The notes under the pieces: model-generated | What the model was told of the DNA's origin: nothing | The model's input: only the letters and a program-made list of their open reading frames with translations | Database searches by the model: none | Position numbers and translations under genes: made by a program | Shown: piece by piece, positions 5,555 to 9,822 of the stretch | How the letters are laid out: the number at the start of each line of letters is the position of its first letter | Numbering within the stretch: the stretch's first letter is position 1 | Assembly (NCBI GenBank): GCA_027341705.1 | Contig: DAIELO010000029.1 | Location: 1 to 9,822 of the forward strand | DNA length: 9,822 bases | Source of the DNA: Caryophanales bacterium | Lineage (GTDB): Bacteria > Bacillota > Bacilli > Alicyclobacillales > SLC66 | Reading direction: 5' to 3'

Positions 5555-6667
5555 TTACAAGTCCTCTTTTGACTCCTTTATGTTTCGTACTGGCAGAATA
5601 TCAGAAAATATATCGGCCCGCATTAACGAACGTAATGCAATAATCATCATCGGACCAAACAACAATCCTAGAATTCCCATACTAGCTAGGCCAATGTACA
5701 TGCCAATCAATGTCGGAAAGGTGCCTAATCCCATATTAGAAGCTAACAATTTAGGTTCAATGATGTGTCTGATCATTGAAGCGATCGCCTGTAGCAAAAG
5801 TATTTTAATTGCCAATATGTAATTCCCCATCACCAAAGCACCCAGCGCCCAAGGAAATGTAATAAGCCCAGAACCGACAATAGGCACCCAACCAGTTAAA
5901 CCAATGGCAGTACCCATAATAAGGGAATACCCGATGCGCATGATGGCCAATCCAACAATTCCGACAACAACGGTCACCACGATCAGAACCAATTGCGCAC
6001 GAATCAATCCAGAGAGTGCACGCCCCACATCAGTCACTACAATGCGTAGTTTCGGTGCCCATCCAGGAGGCAATAATCGACGAGTAAACGCAAGTAGTGA
6101 ATCTCTTTCTGCCATAATAAAATAGCTCGATATGACGGAGATCACCAATACAACAATAAAACCTGGTAATAATGCAACATCGGTAAACACACCAGTCAAT
6201 AGACCGACCACAAAAAGCCTCACCTGATCTACTGCTGAATTTGTGGTGCCTTGTACTGCTGATATCATTTTTGACGGTAAGTGTGCGTATGCAGACATCC
6301 CCTGTTGGATTGTACCTTCCGCAAGTACTCTCCATTTGAGAAAATAATGGGGTAATACAGCGCCAAGGTTAACCGCTTCCTCAGTTCCACGAACCGCAAG
6401 AAATATGATCACGGCAACTAATCCGCCGATCACGGTAACCTCCGCGAGCACGATAGAAGCGCTTCTAGACAAACCTTTTTTCTCTAACCATTTAACAAAA
6501 GGAAGCAATACTATCGAAATTACAAATCCGACTATAAAAGGTAAGATATAGTACATAACTTTAGCAACTGCAAAGAAAAATAAAAACATCAAAACAATAA
6601 TAGCCACCACTTCTAGCAGCCTAAAATAGTAGGCTCTCATTGCAGCGCGATCATTATTCATGTGCAT
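5555..6667 (-). CDS. ytvI: YtvI-type sporulation membrane protein (AI-2E transporter family)
   Basis: This polytopic membrane protein of about 370 residues belongs to the AI-2E/PerM exporter family. Hydrophobic segments lie at about 18-36, 39-57, 72-92, 151-184 and 219-243, with further ones in the last third. Family motifs include WVPIVGSG (260-267), IEPKLL (303-308), GLGTFPTLIGMYIG and GLLFGP (334-339), followed by a RADIFSDI tail that resembles Bacillus YtvI. Length fits YtvI (371). The transported substrate is unknown; YtvI is linked to sporulation by its name and distribution. The start is ambiguous: ATG at 6667 follows GGAAGG by five bases, ATG at 6661 follows AAGGTG by nine, and GTG at 6673 is also in frame. 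All overlap the end of the histidine kinase gene, which implies coupled translation. It lies 15 bases upstream of DUF402. Confidence 0.8.
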   Translation of the reverse strand: MHMNNDRAAMRAYYFRLLEVVAIIVLMFLFFFAVAKVMYYILPFIVGFVISIVLLPFVKWLEKKGLSRSASIVLAEVTVIGGLVAVIIFLAVRGTEEAVNLGAVLPHYFLKWRVLAEGTIQQGMSAYAHLPSKMISAVQGTTNSAVDQVRLFVVGLLTGVFTDVALLPGFIVVLVISVISSYFIMAERDSLLAFTRRLLPPGWAPKLRIVVTDVGRALSGLIRAQLVLIVVTVVVGIVGLAIMRIGYSLIMGTAIGLTGWVPIVGSGLITFPWALGALVMGNYILAIKILLLQAIASMIRHIIEPKLLASNMGLGTFPTLIGMYIGLASMGILGLLFGPMMIIALRSLMRADIFSDILPVRNIKESKEDL

Positions 6668-8144
6668 CCCCACCTTCCACAGATGATCCGATTTTCCCTA
6701 AAAAGGGTAATCGGATGATGAATCTCGCCCCTCCACCTTCAATGTTTTCTGCATAAATGTGCCCCTGATGCTTCTCGACAATGGCTTTCGCAATTGAAAG
6801 CCCTAATCCAGTCTCGCCTTTTGAACCATGAAAAAAACGTTCAAACACTCGATCTAAGTCATCTCCATGAAAGCCATCACCATCATCTTCAACAATCAGT
6901 GTGACCCACTCATTTTCCTGAAGTCTTATATAAATTTGCTTTTTTGCATGACGTATGGCGTTAGCTGCAAGGTTTAACAACGCCTGTACAATTTTATCCC
7001 GGTCCACACGTACTAATACTACTTGCTCAGCCACATCAGGCAAAATTCGTATCCCTTTTTCCTTTGCCAATGGATAGATGCGTTCAATTATTTGGTATAT
7101 GACCAAAACAATGTCAAATTGGATAAAGTTATAGACTTCATCCAATGTTTCTAACTTGGACAGGTATATTAAATCATCGACTATTTTTTTTAGTCGAACA
7201 CTTTCTTGTGCAACAATATCGAGCGCATGATATGTCTCACTTTCATCAAAAACACCATCACGAAGCCCTTCGGCATAACCACGAATAGCCATCAATGGAG
7301 TCTTTAATTCATGAGATGCATTCTGAAGAAATCGTTTCTGCCCTTCGTCAAACGCGCGCAGTGATTGTACCATTGCGGCAAAAGCATTGACAAAATCACC
7401 CCACTCATCTCGACGTTTTAGCTCAGGAATTACTGAAAAATCACGTTTTCTGACACGTTCCATTGCGTTTTTAACTACATTAATTGACTTCATTATACGC
7501 CTTGTTAAGAGCACACCTAGCAACATGGAAATAATACTCGCAAAGATTAAACCTTGAGATACTGCCAACCAAATCTGCATGGTAATTCGTTGCAAGTCAG
7601 AAAGACGAGCAAAGAAGATGATCACTTTCATATCGGAATGAGATGCCCCATTGCTTGGTAATTCAAATATCTTTGGCATTCCTGCCCGCAATGCAGGTAT
7701 TGATTCTGATGTTGAAAAAATAAATGGGACCGCAACATACTCATATACTGGATTGACGGCAGGATAGACACCAGACTCTATATGACCATCAACTACCTTA
7801 TTCAGTGTAATCTGAATTTTGTTTAAAAGGAAAAAATCTTTTGCGCTAAAAGTGCCCCAAAGTATTTGACCATATGTATCCACAATGACATATTCGTTAT
7901 TCACATTTTGTGCAGCCACTGTTAATTCGGATAAATTCAAATTATTTTCATGATGAAGGTAATAATTACTATACTCTTTAAATTTAGATATAATTTCGTG
8001 AGAATCTTCTAGCAGTGTGTTTCGTGTTGAATTCATTACATAGCCCCTGATGGCCTGATTTGTTAAAATTCCAGCAAGACCTAATGTGATTACACTCATG
8101 ATAAGATACACTGCAACCACCCTAAAAGCTATGGACACACGCAT
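6654..8144 (-). CDS. Membrane sensor histidine kinase of an OmpR-type two-component system
   Basis: This 496-residue kinase has a first membrane helix at about 8-29 and an extracytoplasmic sensor at about 30-188. A second helix (about 191-213) leads into a HAMP domain (about 213-266). HisKA has H278 in SHELKTPLMAIRGY, and the HATPase domain carries an N-box NLAANAIRHA (391-400), G1 DDGDGF (420-425), F-box RVFERFF and G2 GETGLGLSIA. All catalytic elements look intact. The sensor includes NNEYVIVDTYGQILWGTF (83-99 or so), which resembles the core strand of PAS- or Cache-like extracellular domains; the ligand is unknown. ATG at 8144 follows GAGGTGA. It lies 18 bases after the response regulator, its evident partner, and its 3' end overlaps ytvI. 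Confidence 0.93.
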   Translation of the reverse strand: MRVSIAFRVVAVYLIMSVITLGLAGILTNQAIRGYVMNSTRNTLLEDSHEIISKFKEYSNYYLHHENNLNLSELTVAAQNVNNEYVIVDTYGQILWGTFSAKDFFLLNKIQITLNKVVDGHIESGVYPAVNPVYEYVAVPFIFSTSESIPALRAGMPKIFELPSNGASHSDMKVIIFFARLSDLQRITMQIWLAVSQGLIFASIISMLLGVLLTRRIMKSINVVKNAMERVRKRDFSVIPELKRRDEWGDFVNAFAAMVQSLRAFDEGQKRFLQNASHELKTPLMAIRGYAEGLRDGVFDESETYHALDIVAQESVRLKKIVDDLIYLSKLETLDEVYNFIQFDIVLVIYQIIERIYPLAKEKGIRILPDVAEQVVLVRVDRDKIVQALLNLAANAIRHAKKQIYIRLQENEWVTLIVEDDGDGFHGDDLDRVFERFFHGSKGETGLGLSIAKAIVEKHQGHIYAENIEGGGARFIIRLPFLGKIGSSVEGGDAHE

Positions 8145-8162
8145 GCGGTCACCTCAAACACA

Positions 8163-8870
8163 TCACCCTTCCAATTTATAACCAAACCCCCGTACTGTTA
8201 CAATTTCTGAACTAGAATTCACCGAACTGATTTTTTTACGCAATCGTTTGATCAAATCATCAATCGCTCGCTCATCACCAATAAATTCATAACCCCACAC
8301 TTGAGATAGTAATTGTTCACGAGTAAACGCCTTACTCTTATGCTTAATTAAGAAGGCAAGTAACTCGAATTCTTTCGCTGTTAACCCCACCTCAATATTG
8401 TGGCACATGATCCTTCGTTCTTCTTCTCGCAGAACCAAATCCGCACAATCAGGGTAATGAATAAGGCTCTCTAAATCATTTTCTACCCCCAAATAAGGAC
8501 TATGAATACGTCGAAAAACAGTACGTACCCGAGCTACCAATTCGCGAGGAGAAAAAGGTTTTGAGAGGTAATCGTCCGAACCCAGTTCGAGCCCCAAAAT
8601 TCTATCTACTTCTTCGTCCCTTGCGGAAACCATAATAATAGGTAGTGCACTACGAATCCTGATCCACTTACACAGATCATAACCGCTCATGCCAGGTAAC
8701 ATGATATCAAGAATCAGCATGTCCGGAAAAATTTGCTTCATCGCTTGGATAGATGGTTCCGCAGCAGCAAAACTGCGAACCACATAGCCCTCTCTAGTCA
8801 AATATCGTTCCATTATAGTACGTACACTTTCATCATCATCGATCACAAAAATGGATTTTTGATTTTCCAA
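8163..8870 (-). CDS. OmpR/PhoB-family response regulator
   Basis: This 235-residue DNA-binding response regulator has a receiver domain (about 5-118) with acidic D11 and D12, phospho-acceptor D55 in LILDIMLPG, S82 at the Thr/Ser position and K104 in SKPF. The C-terminal winged-helix domain (about 157-234) has LTAKEFELLAFL, REQLLSQVWGYEF, RAIDDLIKRLRKKI and VTVRGFGYKLEG. The linker of about 35 residues is rather long. The start chosen is TTG at 8870, giving MENQKSIFVIDDD, because a GGGGGGAG site lies just upstream. The frame is open to 9017, but that extension overlaps the GntR gene and adds nothing receiver-like. It lies 25 bases after the FadR-type regulator and 18 before its kinase. Targets are unknown; it may control its own cluster. 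Confidence 0.93.
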   Translation of the reverse strand: MENQKSIFVIDDDESVRTIMERYLTREGYVVRSFAAAEPSIQAMKQIFPDMLILDIMLPGMSGYDLCKWIRIRSALPIIMVSARDEEVDRILGLELGSDDYLSKPFSPRELVARVRTVFRRIHSPYLGVENDLESLIHYPDCADLVLREEERRIMCHNIEVGLTAKEFELLAFLIKHKSKAFTREQLLSQVWGYEFIGDERAIDDLIKRLRKKISSVNSSSEIVTVRGFGYKLEG

Positions 8871-8895
8871 ACTCTCCCCCCCTGAAATACACCAA

Positions 8896-9600
8896 TCAAA
8901 ACATGGACTCACTAGCTGATTGCGCTCTCTTTTGTAACACACGTTCCTGTAGCGCACGACGATACACGATGATTTGACGTTCAGCCGCATTCCCGTCATG
9001 TTGAACAATGCTGTCATAAAGAGAACGATGAACAGTGATAATCAGTTCTGTCACGTCTTTGTTTTCCGAAAAAAGTTGCAGCGAACTAGCCAACAAGGGG
9101 TAAAAAGTTCTCAATAGGTTGATTGCTATAGAATTGCCAGAAGCCTCAGCAAGTACCCCATGAAATTGACGCTCGGCCATAATAAGCGAAGTGAATGATT
9201 CACTGCCTGTCTCCATCAAAAAAAGATATTCAGCCAATTCGCGAACCTGTTTGTCACTGCGACGGACGGAAGCCACTCCTACTACTCCACGCTCTAGCCA
9301 TAACCCCACTTCAAGCAATGAGTAAAGCTCAGAACCTCCTAATAGCAACGCAGCTTGAATGGGTGGCATAATTGCATCAAGTGTCAACGTTTTTACATAC
9401 GTACCATCCCCATGACGCAATTCCAGAATACCTGTACCCACCATTAAACTGCACGCTTCGCGCATTACTGCCTTAGAAACTGAAAATCGCGTGGCAAGTT
9501 CTAGGATCGAAGGTAATTTCTGCCCCGATACCCACTCCCCACGCAATATTGAATTTTCTATTTTCTTAGCTACTTCAAAATACAACGCTTTTTTTGCCAT
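8896..9600 (-). CDS. FadR-subfamily GntR transcriptional regulator (FCD domain)
   Basis: This 234-residue regulator has an N-terminal GntR winged helix (about 5-70): ENSILRGEW, QKLPSILELATRFSVSKAVMREA and GILELRHGDGTYV. The all-helical FCD effector domain (about 92-225) has LLEVGLWLERGVVGVA, AERQFHGVLAEASGN and VHRSLYDSIVQHDGNAA. FCD domains often bind carboxylic acids through a metal held by one Asp and three His. Here H147 and H191 are visible, but the His normally found in the last helix (as in A-x-x-x-M-x-x-H-L) seems replaced within IVYRRALQER. ATG at 9600 has only a weak AGGAA site about 11 bases upstream. It lies 33 bases after the Bax inhibitor gene and 25 before the response regulator, so it may be in the same transcript. 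The effector is unknown. Confidence 0.87.
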   Translation of the reverse strand: MAKKALYFEVAKKIENSILRGEWVSGQKLPSILELATRFSVSKAVMREACSLMVGTGILELRHGDGTYVKTLTLDAIMPPIQAALLLGGSELYSLLEVGLWLERGVVGVASVRRSDKQVRELAEYLFLMETGSESFTSLIMAERQFHGVLAEASGNSIAINLLRTFYPLLASSLQLFSENKDVTELIITVHRSLYDSIVQHDGNAAERQIIVYRRALQERVLQKRAQSASESMF

Positions 9601-9633
9601 GCCAACCGTTCCTGACTGATACTAAAATTGTGA

Positions 9634-9822
9634 CTAATTTCTCGTTCTGACGTTAAGCCCAAATAACCGAAGTATGAACAGGAACAGGTTAACAAAATCC
9701 AAGTACAATTTAAGGACCACCATCGGCACCTGTTCTGCAGTAACGCCGTAACGCGTCAATCGATTGACATCAAATAATAAATAACCCACAAAGACGGCGA
9801 TGCCTAAGTAGGTATAGACAAA
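9634..9822 (-). CDS. Bax inhibitor-1 (YetJ/LFG) family membrane protein, C-terminal part
   Basis: The last 62 residues of a minus-strand gene whose 5' part lies beyond the right edge are visible. The fragment shows a membrane helix (TYLGIAVFVGYLLFD), a short loop (VNRLTRYGVTAEQVP) and the signature LKLYLDFVNLFLFILRLFG. Two aspartates, in LLFDVN and LYLDFVN, are 24 residues apart. That is the spacing of the Asp171/Asp195 pair in B. subtilis YetJ, the di-aspartyl latch of its pH-sensitive calcium leak. A calcium- or proton-linked membrane role is therefore likely by homology. The stop codon TAG at 9636-9634 lies 33 bases before the FadR-type regulator, with no terminator between. It is too short for the standard ORF size and truncated by the window, not by mutation as far as can be seen. 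Confidence 0.88.
   Translation of the reverse strand, partial: FVYTYLGIAVFVGYLLFDVNRLTRYGVTAEQVPMVVLKLYLDFVNLFLFILRLFGLNVRTRN

Noticed and set aside
6030..6335. A 101-residue minus-strand frame inside ytvI, and several other antisense or out-of-frame ORFs within yunD, HD, rsfA and ytvI
   Set aside because: They overlap well-supported genes in other frames, carry no recognisable motifs and have no ribosome sites.
8871..9017. N-terminal extension of the response regulator reading frame
   Set aside because: It overlaps the 3' end of the GntR gene in another frame and has no receiver-like sequence. A TTG with a strong ribosome site at 8870 gives a normal receiver start.

Overview
The window looks like a chromosomal stretch from a spore-forming member of the Bacilli. 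This rests on three recognisable Bacillus-type genes: an RsfA-family forespore regulator, a YtvI-type sporulation membrane protein and a YgzB-family protein. A YunD-type phosphoesterase and a YgaC-like DUF402 protein agree with this. Base composition is moderate, without long AT-rich or GC-rich islands. Shine-Dalgarno sequences are strong and several starts appear to be TTG or GTG. A lineage such as Alicyclobacillaceae or Paenibacillaceae would fit, but the genus cannot be fixed from sequence alone. I see no tRNA, rRNA, insertion sequence, phage gene or CRISPR array.

Layout, left to right. (1) At the left edge a partial, unidentified minus-strand reading frame (1-257) diverges from ygzB (386-715, plus). 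A 129-base intergenic region between them carries a perfect 9-bp inverted repeat. (2) A minus-strand operon runs from 3829 down to 736: stand-alone pseudo-receiver, HD-domain hydrolase, YunD-like phosphoesterase and endonuclease III (nth). Its probable intrinsic terminator (653-680) lies inside the coding sequence of convergent ygzB. (3) Two plus-strand single genes follow: a Dabb-domain protein (3948-4247), divergent from the pseudo-receiver operon, and rsfA (4380-4925), which is preceded by a candidate forespore sigma-factor promoter. (4) A hairpin (4945-4979) separates rsfA from a second minus-strand cluster. In transcription order that cluster is a Bax-inhibitor-1 family membrane protein (partial, right edge), a FadR-type GntR regulator, an OmpR-type response regulator, its sensor histidine kinase, YtvI and a DUF402 protein. 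All gaps in it are 33 bases or shorter, and the kinase and ytvI touch or overlap.

How they may work together. The right-hand cluster is a regulatory and membrane unit. A kinase with an extracytoplasmic sensor of about 155 residues passes phosphate to the response regulator next to it. A small-molecule-responsive FadR-type regulator and two polytopic membrane proteins (Bax inhibitor-1 and YtvI) are co-directional with it. The left-hand operon groups a signalling-like pseudo-receiver with an HD phosphohydrolase, a nucleotidase-like phosphoesterase and a base-excision repair enzyme, so a nucleotide or DNA maintenance theme is possible but is only inferred. No clearly new multi-gene defence or biosynthetic system is visible. 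The points most worth checking are the terminator dual-coded in ygzB, the degenerate receiver heading the nth operon, and the linkage of Bax inhibitor-1, FadR, two-component system and YtvI.
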